Counted from the stretch's first letter, positions 8,226-18,620 are shown. The stretch is 64,000 nucleotides of DNA from Dellaglioa kimchii (GCF_046115505.1 NZ_CP170736.1:558001-622000); one strand, 5' to 3'. The notes: generated by a model from the letters alone, not told the origin. Program-made: numbers and translations.

Positions 8226-11200
8226 TCAAACTGTTTTGTCTAATGATACCGAAACCATTTTAGAGATACCAGACTCTTGCATTGTAACACCATACAAAAT
8301 ATTAGCTTCAACCATTGTTCCATTTCGATGCGTAATTACAATAAATTGCGTTTCTTGATGAAATGATTTTAGATAACTAGCAAATCGAGCTACATTTGCA
8401 TCATCAAGTGCAGCTTCTGCTTCATCCAAGATACAAAAAGGAACTGGTTTTACTCTTAAAATAGCAAACAATAGCGTAATTGCGGTCAGAGCTTGTTCTC
8501 CGCCAGAAAGTAAACTTAAACTTTGAACTTTTTTACCAGGCGGCTGCGCTAGAATATCAATTCCGGTTGTTAAAAGATTTTCTGGATCAGTTAATTCTAA
8601 TCTAGCTTTACCGCCACCAAACATAACGGGGAATATCTCCTCAAATTTCTTAGAGATATCAATAAAACTGGCTTTAAATCTTTTTTCAACTTCAGTATCC
8701 ATATCCATCATAGTTTTCTTTAATTGTTCATCGGCTTCTAATAAATCATTTTGTTGGTCTAATAAGAATGAGTAACGTTCATTAACTCTTTCAAATTCAT
8801 CAATCGAGGCCACATTAACCTCACCAATTTCTTTTAGCCCTTTTCTCAATAATTTTTGTTGTGCCAAAATTTGTTCAAGTGATTTCTGACTTTCTACTTT
8901 TTCAGCCTCTTCAAAAGTCTGTTGAAAATTGCTAGCTAACTTAGCTAAAAATTCGTCAAGTGTCTCATCAAGTTGTTGTTGTTTATTTTCAGCTTTGATT
9001 TTATCTGCAATAATATTTCTCTGTAACTCAGATAACCGAGATAAATGACTATTTTCTTCAGTTAAAGTTTGATTAATATTAGTTCTGTTCTTTTTAAAAT
9101 CAGCTAACTTTAAATCGGCTTCTTCTGCTTGCCTTTGAAATTTTTGTAATTCTTTTTGGATATCTTTTTCTTTCACCTGACTATTTTCGGTATTTCTGAG
9201 TAAATCTTGATATTGTTGGTTTATCAATGTAGCTTTTTCAACTAATTCTTGAATATCGTTATTCAACAGCATAACATTGGTACGTTGCTGTTTTAATTGT
9301 TCTTGAAAAACTAATAAACTTTCACGATGGTTTTGTTTCTTAACTTGTTGCTGCTGTTCAAATTGATCACTATTTTTTAATTGTAAGTCAATATCAGAAA
9401 TATCGTTATTTGCTACTTGTATTTGTCGTGCTAATGCCATAATTTTTTGTTCATTGTCTTTAAATTTTATTTGGTTATTAATTTTATCAGTTTGATTTTT
9501 TTCAAACTCATCATATTTTTCAGTCGTTTTAAGTTCTTGCTGTTCTAAAATTAACCGACTAGTTGTTAATTCAGATTGTGTTGTTTGATATTGACTTTTT
9601 AAATCAACAACTATCAATTCAATCGACTGAATCATTTCTTTTTGCTTTTCAACAGTCACTCTAGCTTCATTGCCCCGAACTTCACGTGCCTCTAGTTCTT
9701 GTTGCATTTTTTGGATACTTTCATCTAACTGTAGAATAGTTTGCTTCTGATTTAACAATCCACTAGTATGCTGCTGTTTACCACCAGTTATTGCACCGCC
9801 TGCATTTATTACTTCTCCAGTCCGTGTGACAACTTTAACCCGATGATTCAGATCACGGCTAACTTTGATTGCCGTATCCATCTCTTCAACAATGATTGTT
9901 GTCCCTAGCAAATACTGACTAATTTCAATAAATTGAGGTTCGATTTTAATTAACTCTGAAGCAATACCGATGACTCCTTCGTACTTTAAGACAAAACGTT
10001 GTGTATCACCGATTGAACGTCCCTTAATGGCTGAAATCGGTAAAAACGTTGCCCGACCAAATTTATTATCAGTTAAAAACTTAATTGCATTCTTTGCAAC
10101 AGACTCTTCTTGCACAACTATCTGTTGTAATTGCGCACCCAAGGCTGTCTCTATTGCTTGGTTAATTTCCTTTGGAACCGTCATTAATTCTGCCACTGAA
10201 CCATATAAACCAGGAAACTTATTTTTTTCTTTTAAAATTGCCTTAACGCCTTGATAATAGCCATTATAGCTATTTTGCGTCAAAAGTAGATTATCTTTTT
10301 TATTTTTTGCCTGTACTAAAATGTTTGATGCTTCAAACCATCTACGTTGCTGCGCCTCGTAAGAATCATTATTTTCTTTCAAAGAAATTTTTAATTTTGC
10401 TAAATTTTTTTCTTCATTAATTAATTTATTATCAATCAAATTAAATTCAGCTTTTTTAGTTTTAAAATCATTTTTTACTTGGGTTAAATATTCTTGTTCA
10501 GTAGCTAATAAGTCATCATTAACTTTAGTCTGCGAATCAAAATTTAATGTTTTTTGTAAAAATTCATTTTCACTTTGTAGTCGTGTACGTTGCTGGATAG
10601 TGTCATTAACAACGCGCCTTAATTCTTTTGAACGATCTTGTCCAGAAACATCCGCTGTTTCCAACGTTTTATCAATCTTTTCAATAAACATGTTCTCATC
10701 AGTAATATTTTTCTGTAAAGCCAATGACTGCTTATCTAAATCCGCTAATGACTCTTGTTTCAAAATAATTTGTTCATTCACCGATTCTTGTTCTTTTTTT
10801 AATTCTGCTATTTTTTGTTTTTCAAAATCCTTTTTTTGAGTTGATATATCACTTTTTCCCATCAACCGTTCTTTATTAATTGTTAAATCTAATAGTTTAT
10901 TTTGTGTATGATCAATCGTTTTTTCAATATTTTCTAGTTCTGAACGATAACCTACTATTTCTTGTTCTTTTGCAGTGACCTTAGTCTTATAATCGCTATC
11001 TATTTCAAGTAACTTATCTAACGAATGTGTGACATCCCTTTTTAGTTGCGATTGCCTTTTAATTTCTTTAACCAACCGACTGAGTTCTAATTCATCAAAT
11101 TGCTTTTTTTGAGTTAAATAATCCTTTGCTAAACTACTTTGCTCACGTAAAGGTTCAACTTGTCCTTTAAGTTCAAAAATAATATCAGAAACCCGGTTAA

Positions 11201-11762
11201 GATGGTCTTTTGTTTCTTCTAATTGGCGAGTGGCGATATTCTTTTCTTGTTTATATTTTAAAACACCAGCAACTTCTTCAATAATCGAACGTCTATCTTC
11301 AGGTTTACTATTAAAAATTTCAGCAACTCTACCCTGAGAAATAATTGAAAATGACTCTTTTCCAAGTCCAGTATCCATGAATAAATTTGTTATATCTTTA
11401 AGGCGACACTGCTTTTGATTAATTAAAAACTCGCTAACACCATCTCTAAATAACCGTCTCGTAACGGTTATTTTTTCGGGATTATCTTGAATATAAAAAT
11501 CGGAATTATCAAAAATAATACTAACTTCAGCACGATTAACTGCTGATCTACTCCCTGAACCAGCAAATATAACATCAGGCATTTTATTTCCGCGTAAATT
11601 TTTAGCTGATTGTTCACCAAGCACCCAACGAATCGCTTCGATAATATTACTTTTACCACTACCATTAGGACCGACAATACCAGTCATCCCGTCTTTAAAT
11701 TCAATTGTTGTTTTGTCTGCAAATGATTTAAAACCATTAATGACTAAAGACTCTAATTTCAT
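8226..11762 (-). CDS. smc: Chromosome segregation ATPase SMC
   Basis: The 1178-residue SMC forms the ring of the SMC-ScpAB condensin. Visible parts: Walker A GPNGSGKSNIIEA (32-44), a long coiled coil, a hinge near 505-680 (FPGLYGSVAEL, IVVQEESVAKNAIKFL, GGAITGG), a second coiled coil, and the C-terminal ABC signature LLSGGEQALTAI with Walker B CILDEAEAALDDAN. It sits 24 bp after rnc. Full length and intact. Confidence 0.98.
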   Translation of the reverse strand: MKLESLVINGFKSFADKTTIEFKDGMTGIVGPNGSGKSNIIEAIRWVLGEQSAKNLRGNKMPDVIFAGSGSRSAVNRAEVSIIFDNSDFYIQDNPEKITVTRRLFRDGVSEFLINQKQCRLKDITNLFMDTGLGKESFSIISQGRVAEIFNSKPEDRRSIIEEVAGVLKYKQEKNIATRQLEETKDHLNRVSDIIFELKGQVEPLREQSSLAKDYLTQKKQFDELELSRLVKEIKRQSQLKRDVTHSLDKLLEIDSDYKTKVTAKEQEIVGYRSELENIEKTIDHTQNKLLDLTINKERLMGKSDISTQKKDFEKQKIAELKKEQESVNEQIILKQESLADLDKQSLALQKNITDENMFIEKIDKTLETADVSGQDRSKELRRVVNDTIQQRTRLQSENEFLQKTLNFDSQTKVNDDLLATEQEYLTQVKNDFKTKKAEFNLIDNKLINEEKNLAKLKISLKENNDSYEAQQRRWFEASNILVQAKNKKDNLLLTQNSYNGYYQGVKAILKEKNKFPGLYGSVAELMTVPKEINQAIETALGAQLQQIVVQEESVAKNAIKFLTDNKFGRATFLPISAIKGRSIGDTQRFVLKYEGVIGIASELIKIEPQFIEISQYLLGTTIIVEEMDTAIKVSRDLNHRVKVVTRTGEVINAGGAITGGKQQHTSGLLNQKQTILQLDESIQKMQQELEAREVRGNEARVTVEKQKEMIQSIELIVVDLKSQYQTTQSELTTSRLILEQQELKTTEKYDEFEKNQTDKINNQIKFKDNEQKIMALARQIQVANNDISDIDLQLKNSDQFEQQQQVKKQNHRESLLVFQEQLKQQRTNVMLLNNDIQELVEKATLINQQYQDLLRNTENSQVKEKDIQKELQKFQRQAEEADLKLADFKKNRTNINQTLTEENSHLSRLSELQRNIIADKIKAENKQQQLDETLDEFLAKLASNFQQTFEEAEKVESQKSLEQILAQQKLLRKGLKEIGEVNVASIDEFERVNERYSFLLDQQNDLLEADEQLKKTMMDMDTEVEKRFKASFIDISKKFEEIFPVMFGGGKARLELTDPENLLTTGIDILAQPPGKKVQSLSLLSGGEQALTAITLLFAILRVKPVPFCILDEAEAALDDANVARFASYLKSFHQETQFIVITHRNGTMVEANILYGVTMQESGISKMVSVSLDKTV

Positions 11763-11786
11763 CCGTCACTAACCCCCTGAACATTT

Positions 11787-12479
11787 TTACTTTCTGAGTA
11801 ATCCTAATGCATTACTTGCTGCTTGTTGTTCTGCAACTTTTTTAGAATGTCCCGCCCCTTGTCCAATGATTTTACCATCAGCACTAACGGACATGACATA
11901 TTGTCTGTCATGCTCTGGACCAAGATCATCAACAACATCATAGGTAATCACAACATCACCATCTTTTTGTAAAAACTCTTGTAGCGACGTTTTATAATCC
12001 ATAACATGGTCAAACCAGCCTAAGTCTAATTTTGGAAAAATAACTTTCCTGATAAATGTTTCAACAGCTAATTTACCTTGATCTTGATAAAGCGCTCCTA
12101 CAAAAGATTCAAAAATATCACATAATAACGCAGGTCTTTGACGTGCATTTGATTTTTCTTCACCTTTACCTAAACGAATAAATTCATCAAATCGGCATTC
12201 TTTAGCAAATGCGCTGAAACTCTCTTCACATACCATTGCAGCTCTTAGACGCGTTAATTTCCCCTGTGGCAGCATTGTATACCGCTGATATAAATATTCT
12301 GAAACTGTTAATTGTAAAACAGCGTCTCCTAAAAATTCAATTCGTTCATAAAATTTTAAATTTTCTTTGGGATGTTCATTTACATATGATGCCTGTGTGA
12401 ATGCTTCATCTAATAAATCCGTATTCACAAATTTAATATTAAATTCTTCTGCTAACATTTCATTTAAACCTTTAATCAT
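11787..12479 (-). CDS. rnc: Ribonuclease III
   Basis: RNase III cleaves double-stranded RNA, including rRNA precursors. The 230-residue protein has the catalytic signature ERIEFLGDAVLQLTVSEYLY (45-64), the second acidic site DIFESFVGALY (about 120-130) and a C-terminal dsRNA-binding domain (about 158-228) with GHSKKVAEQQAASNAL. It is the first gene of rnc-smc-ftsY. Its start is preceded by GGAGGATAAT. Confidence 0.97.
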   Translation of the reverse strand: MIKGLNEMLAEEFNIKFVNTDLLDEAFTQASYVNEHPKENLKFYERIEFLGDAVLQLTVSEYLYQRYTMLPQGKLTRLRAAMVCEESFSAFAKECRFDEFIRLGKGEEKSNARQRPALLCDIFESFVGALYQDQGKLAVETFIRKVIFPKLDLGWFDHVMDYKTSLQEFLQKDGDVVITYDVVDDLGPEHDRQYVMSVSADGKIIGQGAGHSKKVAEQQAASNALGLLRK

Positions 12480-12551
12480 TATTATCCTCCGTTATTATCA
12501 TTATTGCTCTTACAATTATACCTGTTTTATTCACTAAAAGGTACTCCATAC

Positions 12552-12591
12552 AAAAAAAGCGCTGACAAATATCATTGTCTAACGCTTTTAA
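12552..12591 (-). terminator. Terminator after acpP
   Basis: AAAAGCG with TGACAA on one arm pairs with TTGTC and CGCTTTT on the other, separated by ATATCA. The minus strand runs into seven Ts. It separates acpP from rnc. Confidence 0.8.
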
Positions 12592-12619
12592 TAAACGATT
12601 TAATCTACGTGTTGAATTA

Positions 12620-12862
12620 TTATTTTTGGTTAGCTTTAATAAAAGTGACAACGTCTCCGACAGTTGTTAAACTTTCTGCATCTTCATCAGAAATTTCTGC
12701 ACCAAATGTATCTTCAAGTTCTAAAACGAACTCGACAACATCAATTGAATCTGCATCTAAATCCTTTTTAAAATCTAAGTCATTCGTAATTTTTTCTACT
12801 GGCAAATCAAAATGTTCGTCTATAATTTTAACAATTTTTCCAAAAATTTCTTCTTCTGTCAT
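12620..12862 (-). CDS. acpP: Acyl carrier protein
   Basis: The 80-residue acidic protein carries the growing fatty acyl chain on phosphopantetheine attached to Ser39 in the motif LDADSIDVVE. I chose ATG 12862 (MTEEEIF) because the SD AAAGGAGG stands at the right distance; an in-frame upstream ATG at 12886 would put that SD inside the gene. It follows plsX with a short gap, linking fatty acid and phospholipid synthesis. A terminator ends the unit. Confidence 0.96.
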   Translation of the reverse strand: MTEEEIFGKIVKIIDEHFDLPVEKITNDLDFKKDLDADSIDVVEFVLELEDTFGAEISDEDAESLTTVGDVVTFIKANQK

Positions 12863-12918
12863 TCCAATAGCCTCCTTTTGAATCATGACGTAATTTTAAC
12901 CATTTTTCAGAGAAATGT

Positions 12919-13932
12919 CTAGTTAATTTTATTTTCACTAGTTTCCTTTTCAAAATAGTTAACAATATTAGGTACTACATCTGTATTAACCATATCATTA
13001 ATTTGATTAATTGTGTAATAAACAACTTCAGCCTTACTTGATCCATGTGATTTTACAACTGGTGCTTTAATACCTAGTAAAACCGCACCGCCATACTTAG
13101 GTGAATCCATCTTATTCTTCAATTGTTTTAAACTAGGTTTCAGTAAAAGCGCGCCAATTTTAGCACGCAAACCACCACTCATAATGGCACTTTTGAGTAA
13201 TGAAAACATCCCTAAAGCTGTTCCTTCAACGGATTTTAAAACAGCATTACCTGTAAAGCCATCAGAAACAACAATATCAGCTTTACCAGAAAGTAAATCA
13301 TTAGATTCAATATTACCTACAAAATTTAATTCGGTATCGTTCTGTAATAATTGATACGCTTCTTGTGTCACTTTGTTGCCTTTATGTGGTTCTGTCCCAT
13401 TATTTAATAAACCGATTTTAGGATTACTAATATGGCGAACATTTTTAGCATAATAGTTACCTAAGACAGCATATTGATGCAAATGTTCAGGTTTACTATC
13501 CGCATTGGCTCCAGCATCTAATAAATTTACAGTGTTATCACTAGAAATAACTGGCAATGTTGCTAATAAACCAGGTCGTGGAATACCCTTAATACGGCCA
13601 ATTATAAACAAACCAGCAGCAAGTAGTGCCCCAGTGTTACCACATGAAAAGACGGCATCATTCTCACCGTCTTTAACGGATTGAGCTGCTAAGACCATTG
13701 ACGCCTTTTTCTTTGAACGAATTGCCTTAACTGGTTCATCATTCCCATCAATTTCTTCATCCGTGTGAACAATCGTGATATTTTTATCATCTTTTAAGAA
13801 TTCACGAATTCTTTTTTCATCTCCGTACAACGTAAATTGAATGGTGCTATCTTCGTCTCTAGCACGTTCAACGCCCTCGACGATTGATTGCGGTGCAAAA
13901 TCGCCGCCCATTGCATCAACTGCTAATTTCAT
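12919..13932 (-). CDS. plsX: Phosphate acyltransferase PlsX
   Basis: PlsX converts acyl-ACP to acyl-phosphate for PlsY in phospholipid synthesis. The 337-residue protein opens with MKLAVDAMGGDFAPQ and contains SCGNTGALLAAG, LLDAGANADSKP and GFTGNAVLKSVEG, all family landmarks. It is located between recG and acpP on the minus strand, the usual Gram-positive order, with 21 bp to recG. Confidence 0.96.
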   Translation of the reverse strand: MKLAVDAMGGDFAPQSIVEGVERARDEDSTIQFTLYGDEKRIREFLKDDKNITIVHTDEEIDGNDEPVKAIRSKKKASMVLAAQSVKDGENDAVFSCGNTGALLAAGLFIIGRIKGIPRPGLLATLPVISSDNTVNLLDAGANADSKPEHLHQYAVLGNYYAKNVRHISNPKIGLLNNGTEPHKGNKVTQEAYQLLQNDTELNFVGNIESNDLLSGKADIVVSDGFTGNAVLKSVEGTALGMFSLLKSAIMSGGLRAKIGALLLKPSLKQLKNKMDSPKYGGAVLLGIKAPVVKSHGSSKAEVVYYTINQINDMVNTDVVPNIVNYFEKETSENKIN

Positions 13933-13953
13933 AATTATATTCTCCTAACTTAT

Positions 13954-15987
13954 TTAATCGAATTTTAAATCTGTATTTTGATGATTCTTCAAGTAATCGT
14001 TTAGTGGTTTAAATTCAGGATTACTTTCAAAGTCATTTCTAAAAACTATTTCGTGTGCTTCTTGTTGGGCCACTTGCAATGCATTGATATCACCTATTGG
14101 ATCACCAATTTTAAAATCAGGTATTCCAGATTGTTTTCGGCCTAGTACATCGCCAGCACCTCGCAACTCTAAATCTTTTTGCGAAATGACGAAACCATCT
14201 GTTGTCTCTGTCATAATTTGCATGCGTTGTCTCCCAAAATCATTTTTAGGATCAGCAATTAAAATACAATATGATGCTTTCTTCCCACGGCCAACCCGAC
14301 CTCGTAATTGATGTAATTGCGCTAACCCAAACCGTTCAGCATTATGAATCATCATCACAGTAGCATTAGGAACATCAACACCGACTTCGATAACCGTTGT
14401 TGAAACCAATATTTGATATTTATTAGCCTTAAAATCAGCCATAATCTGATCCTTTTCATCATTTTTCATTTTGCCATGCAGTAGTCCAACTTTATATTTT
14501 GGCTCAAATATTTCTTTCATATTTTCGTATAAAGCTAATGCATTTTTTAAATCTAGTGTTTCAGATTCATCAATTAGTGGTGTAATAATATAAGCTTGTG
14601 AGCCTTGCATCAACTGTTCTTTAATGAGATCGATTCCTTTACCTACTTGAGAACTCTTTAACCAAGATGTCGTAATAGGTTGACGTCCTGCAGGTAATTC
14701 GTTAATCGTAGAGACATCCATTTCGCCGTAAGCAGTAATTGCTAGCGTTCTAGGGATTGGCGTGGCCGTCATTGCTAAAACGTCCGGTTCAGCTCCCTTC
14801 TCTCTTAAAATACGACGTTGATTCACACCAAATCGGTGTTGCTCATCAGTAATAACTAATCCAACGCGACTAAATGACACATCAGGCTGAATAATTGCAT
14901 GTGTTCCAATAATTAAATTAACCTCACCTGATTCAAGATGTGCTAATAGTTCACGTCTAGCTTTAACTTTCATTGACCCAGTTAAAAGTGCAACATTAAC
15001 TGGGAAATCTGCGAATAAGGTAGCCATGTTATTGGCATGTTGTTCAGCTAATATTTCTGTTGGCGCCATTAAAACGGCTTGATACCCCGCCGTAATAGCC
15101 GCGTACATCACAATTGCTGCAACAATTGTTTTACCTGATCCAACATCACCTTGAAGTAATCGATTCATATGGATTGGTTGTTTCATATCTGAACAAATTT
15201 CATTAACGACTCTTTTTTGAGCTGCCGTTAATTCAAAGGGTAACGTCTGAATGAATTTTTTTAATTCATTATTTTGATAGTTAATTTTAATACCATCATT
15301 TTTAGTATCATTTCGTTTAATATACTGTAATTTCAATTGAAATAAAAAGAACTCTTCAAAAATAGCCGTCCGCTTAGCATCATGAAACTCTTTTTCATCC
15401 TGTGGAAAGTGAATATCATGTAACATCGTCTTACGATTAATTAAACGATACTTTTTAATCAAGGAATTTGGTAATATTGAATCAATTCGATCCGCGTATT
15501 GTTCAAATGCTTGCGTAATTAACTGTCGAATTGCCGATTGATGAATATCCTTAGAAGAACGATATATCGCTGATAACTTATCATCATTTTGCTTCGTCAA
15601 TAACTTCATCCCAGATAAACTTTTTCTCTTATCATCCCATTTACCATATACGGCGACTTCTTTACCAATCTCAAATTGTTTTTGTAAAAAAGGTTGATTA
15701 AAAAAACTGACGGTTATATTATCACTATCAATTAGCAATCTAACATTTAACAGATTTCTTTTCTGACCAAACCGAATTAAAACTGGTTCAGAAGAAACAA
15801 TTCCTTTTAGAGTTACTTTTTCTTGATCAGTAATTTCAGATAATTTTTTTGCTTTTAAATCGTCATAACGGTACGGATAAAATGTTAATAAATCTATTAT
15901 TGTATTAATTCCTAATTGATTAAGTGCAGTCAATTTTTTAGGCCCAACACCAGTTAAAACACTAACTGAATCGTTCAATGATGACAT
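13954..15987 (-). CDS. recG: ATP-dependent DNA helicase RecG
   Basis: RecG remodels stalled replication forks and Holliday junctions. The 677-residue sequence has an N-terminal wedge/OB domain (about 1-225), Walker A LLQGDVGSGKT near 275, the DEQH box (VITDEQHRFGVNQR), QLRGRVGRG near 555 and the C-terminal TRG region (RMQIMTETTDGF). It heads the recG-plsX-acpP run. The upstream gap to fakA holds a weak hairpin. Confidence 0.96.
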   Translation of the reverse strand: MSSLNDSVSVLTGVGPKKLTALNQLGINTIIDLLTFYPYRYDDLKAKKLSEITDQEKVTLKGIVSSEPVLIRFGQKRNLLNVRLLIDSDNITVSFFNQPFLQKQFEIGKEVAVYGKWDDKRKSLSGMKLLTKQNDDKLSAIYRSSKDIHQSAIRQLITQAFEQYADRIDSILPNSLIKKYRLINRKTMLHDIHFPQDEKEFHDAKRTAIFEEFFLFQLKLQYIKRNDTKNDGIKINYQNNELKKFIQTLPFELTAAQKRVVNEICSDMKQPIHMNRLLQGDVGSGKTIVAAIVMYAAITAGYQAVLMAPTEILAEQHANNMATLFADFPVNVALLTGSMKVKARRELLAHLESGEVNLIIGTHAIIQPDVSFSRVGLVITDEQHRFGVNQRRILREKGAEPDVLAMTATPIPRTLAITAYGEMDVSTINELPAGRQPITTSWLKSSQVGKGIDLIKEQLMQGSQAYIITPLIDESETLDLKNALALYENMKEIFEPKYKVGLLHGKMKNDEKDQIMADFKANKYQILVSTTVIEVGVDVPNATVMMIHNAERFGLAQLHQLRGRVGRGKKASYCILIADPKNDFGRQRMQIMTETTDGFVISQKDLELRGAGDVLGRKQSGIPDFKIGDPIGDINALQVAQQEAHEIVFRNDFESNPEFKPLNDYLKNHQNTDLKFD

Positions 15988-16017
15988 TATGATACCTCAC
16001 TTTCTACGGAATATAAA

Positions 16018-16052
16018 AAGCAGGAGAGAACATAGTCTCATCCCACCTTTAC
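16018..16052 (-). terminator. Probable terminator between fakA and recG
   Basis: On the minus strand GGTGGGATGAGA faces TCTCTCCTGC across CTATGT, then five Ts. The stem is imperfect (a bulge and G-U pairs), so it may be partial or act as an attenuator. Confidence 0.5.
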
Positions 16053-16063
16053 TTTTTTACTAT

Positions 16064-17767
16064 TTATTCAACTGAAATTAGATATGGATAGACCGGTTGG
16101 TCTCCTTCATGAATTTCAACTTCTAAATCTTCATCAATTTCATAAATGGCTTCTTCGATTTCTTTAGCTTCGTCCTCAGAACCGTCTTCACCCACAATAA
16201 TTGTGATAATTTCGCTGTCTTCATCCAACATTTCTTTAGTCATTTCAATTGCAACTTTTTTACGATCATTATCAGTTACTTTGATGTTACCATCAATAAT
16301 ACCCATATAATTATCTTTTTTAATTTCAATGCCTTCAATTGTTGTATCTCTAACTGCGATTGTTACTTGACCAGAAGTTACTGTATCCAAGTTTTCAATC
16401 ATAGCATCTTTATTTTCTTCCAATGTGCTATCAATATTAAAACCAAGCATTGCTGTCATTCCTTGAGCGATTGTACGACTTGGTACAACAACTGTTGGAA
16501 CTGTTGAAACTTCAACAGCCTGTTCAGCAGCTAAGAAAATATTTTTATTATTAGGTAAAATAATCACATTTTTAGCTTTAGTTGCTTCAATTGCCTTAAC
16601 AATATCTTCCGTACTTGGATTCATTGTTTGACCACCACTTAAAATGTAAGAAACACCTAAACTTTTGAAGAGTGTCGCAACACCAGAACCAGATGAAATT
16701 GAAATAACTGCAATTTCGCTAGGTACTGTAGTTTCACTTGTTTCTTCAGTCTCTTCTTCATCATTTTCCAAAATTGTCTCATGTTGTTGACGCATATTAT
16801 CAACCTTAACTTTGATTAATGAACCATAATGTTGACCATAAGTCATCACTTCACCAGGATTTTCTGTATGTACGTGAACTTTAACAACTTCATCATCGGC
16901 CACAACAAGAAGAGAATCACCAATTTCACTCAAATGATTTCTAAATTCATCATAATCAAATTTACGATCAACTAAACGACCGGCACCCAATTTAAGCATG
17001 ATTTCTGTACAATAACCAAATTTAATGTCTTCAGTACTTAATTTACTTTGAACACTCTGATGGTGACTGGCATTAACCATTTCATCCATTTCTTTTTCAT
17101 TTGGTTTGTATTCTTCACTAATTGTTTCTTTACCAGTTAAGGCATCAAAGAAACCTTCATAAACAAATGTTAATCCTTGACCACCTGAATCAACAACACC
17201 AACCTCTTTTAAAACAGGTAATAAATCTGGTGTTGTTGCTAATGCTTTTTTAGCAGCTACATAAGTTGCTTCCATAACGACGATAACGTCATCACTCTCA
17301 GAGGCAGCCTTATTTGCAGCCTTAGCGGCTTCTCTTGCAACTGTTAAAATAGTTCCTTCAGTTGGTTTCATAACTGCTTTATACGCGACTTCTACACCAC
17401 CTGTCAAAGCATCTGACAAATCAGTAGCAGTTAAAACCTCTTTAGCTTGGATCCGTTTATAAAAGCCTCTAAAAATTTGTGATAAAATAACGCCTGAGTT
17501 ACCTCGAGCACCCATCAATAAACCTTTAGCTAAAATTGAAGATAGTTCACCAACATGTTCAGAAGGTGAATCTTGAACATACTTTGCCCCACTTGCGAAC
17601 GAAAGGTTCATATTTGTACCTGTATCACCATCTGGCACTGGAAATACATTTAATGAATTAATAAATTCGGCATTTTTAGCCAATCGTTGTGAGCTAATTT
17701 GGACCATTTTTCTAAATTCTTGGTCCGTAATTTTCGTAACAGTCACTTCTTTTTCCTCCTTGGTCAC
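16064..17767 (-). CDS. fakA: Fatty acid kinase catalytic subunit FakA (DAK-domain protein)
   Basis: FakA phosphorylates exogenous fatty acids bound to a FakB (DegV) protein. The 567-residue protein has an N-terminal dihydroxyacetone-kinase-like nucleotide domain with FPVPDGDTGTNMN (42-54) and LLMGARGNSGVILSQ, then a central region ending in an acidic stretch (about 325-345) and a C-terminal domain with IVGEDGSEDE. It follows the asp23/yloU gene by 18 bp, the standard pair, and precedes recG and plsX, consistent with lipid metabolism. Confidence 0.92.
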   Translation of the reverse strand: MTKEEKEVTVTKITDQEFRKMVQISSQRLAKNAEFINSLNVFPVPDGDTGTNMNLSFASGAKYVQDSPSEHVGELSSILAKGLLMGARGNSGVILSQIFRGFYKRIQAKEVLTATDLSDALTGGVEVAYKAVMKPTEGTILTVAREAAKAANKAASESDDVIVVMEATYVAAKKALATTPDLLPVLKEVGVVDSGGQGLTFVYEGFFDALTGKETISEEYKPNEKEMDEMVNASHHQSVQSKLSTEDIKFGYCTEIMLKLGAGRLVDRKFDYDEFRNHLSEIGDSLLVVADDEVVKVHVHTENPGEVMTYGQHYGSLIKVKVDNMRQQHETILENDEEETEETSETTVPSEIAVISISSGSGVATLFKSLGVSYILSGGQTMNPSTEDIVKAIEATKAKNVIILPNNKNIFLAAEQAVEVSTVPTVVVPSRTIAQGMTAMLGFNIDSTLEENKDAMIENLDTVTSGQVTIAVRDTTIEGIEIKKDNYMGIIDGNIKVTDNDRKKVAIEMTKEMLDEDSEIITIIVGEDGSEDEAKEIEEAIYEIDEDLEVEIHEGDQPVYPYLISVE

Positions 17768-17785
17768 TACTAAAATAGCTAGTTA

Positions 17786-18148
17786 CTAATCGCCTAGTAC
17801 GCGAACGCCTTGTACTAACACGTTAACTGAATTAGCAGATACACCTAGCATTGTTTCTAAATTATACTTCACTTTTTCTTGAACGTTACGACAAACTTCA
17901 GATATTTTTGTGCCATAGCCAACAATAATGTAGACATCAATAGCAACACCATTGTCTTCCTGGCGAACAACAACACCTCTAGAATAATTATCTCTTCTTA
18001 AAATTTCATTCACATTGTCACGAATTTGGTTTTTACTTGCCATTCCGACAATACCAAAAATTTCAGTTGCAGCACCGCCGACAACTGTCGCAATAACTTC
18101 ATTATCAATATCAATCGTACCGAATTGCGTTTTGATCTTAACAGCCAT
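17786..18148 (-). CDS. Asp23/Gls24 family protein (YloU type)
   Basis: The 120-residue protein matches the Asp23 family (DUF322): DNEVIATVVGGAATEIFGIVGMASK at the start and VDVYIIVGYGTKISEVC-like strands in the middle. The YloU paralogue is always next to fakA in Firmicutes. Its role is thought to be linked to envelope or fatty-acid metabolism. It is the first gene of the unit; an extended -10 (TGATAAAAT) lies upstream on the minus strand. Confidence 0.9.
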   Translation of the reverse strand: MAVKIKTQFGTIDIDNEVIATVVGGAATEIFGIVGMASKNQIRDNVNEILRRDNYSRGVVVRQEDNGVAIDVYIIVGYGTKISEVCRNVQEKVKYNLETMLGVSANSVNVLVQGVRVLGD

Positions 18149-18299
18149 AAGAATAGCCTCCTTATATTTTCACACAATCAATAAGAGTATTTTATCATAG
18201 GATATGGTAGAATAAAAGAAAAATAGCATCTAAGAAAATTCTATTCCCCTACCTTCGGGAATTTCAAGCTGTCAAGCAAATTTACTTGAAAGAAAAGTA

Positions 18300-18328
18300 T
18301 TGCATTATATGGCTAAATATGATATTTT
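18300..18328 (+). promoter_or_regulatory. Promoter of rpmB
   Basis: TTGCAT (18300-18305), a 17-bp spacer, then TATTTT (18323-18328) with an extended TGA just before it. The start of rpmB is about 53 bp beyond. A short hairpin ATTCCC/GGGAAT at 18243-18262 lies upstream in the divergent region. Confidence 0.55.
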
Positions 18329-18387
18329 TGTTTAGGTAAGTAAGCATAGCTTTGCTTTTTAAGTGAATTGCAGAGGAGGATATGAAT

Positions 18388-18573
18388 ATGGCAAAAGATT
18401 TTATTACAGGACGTAAGACTACTTTCGGTAAGAAACGTTCTCATGCATTGAACCAAACAAACCGTAGCTGGAAACCTAATTTACAAAAAGTTCGCATCTT
18501 AGTTGATGGTAAACCTAAAAGAGTTTATGTATCTGCTCGCGCTTTAAAGTCAGGTAAAGTTACCCGTGTTTAA
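18388..18573 (+). CDS. rpmB: 50S ribosomal protein L28
   Basis: The 61-residue protein begins MAKDFITGRKTTFGKKRSHA, the bL28 signature, and contains RSWKPNLQKVRI. I chose the ATG at 18388 rather than that at 18382, because the SD GAGGAGGA (18373-18380) abuts the earlier ATG but is well spaced for the later one. It is monocistronic, divergent from asp23-fakA, and ends in a bidirectional terminator. There is no CxxC pair, so it is the zinc-independent form. Confidence 0.96.
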   Translation: MAKDFITGRKTTFGKKRSHALNQTNRSWKPNLQKVRILVDGKPKRVYVSARALKSGKVTRV

Positions 18574-18581
18574 TTCAATTT

Positions 18582-18617
18582 AAAAAGACTCAGCATTTAT
18601 GCTAAGTCTTTTTTTTT
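18582..18617. terminator. Bidirectional terminator between rpmB and thiN
   Basis: AAAAGACT-AGCAT pairs with ATGCT-AGTCTTTT. The plus strand ends in nine Ts and the minus strand in four to five, serving the convergent rpmB and thiN. Confidence 0.85.
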
Positions 18618-18620
18618 GCT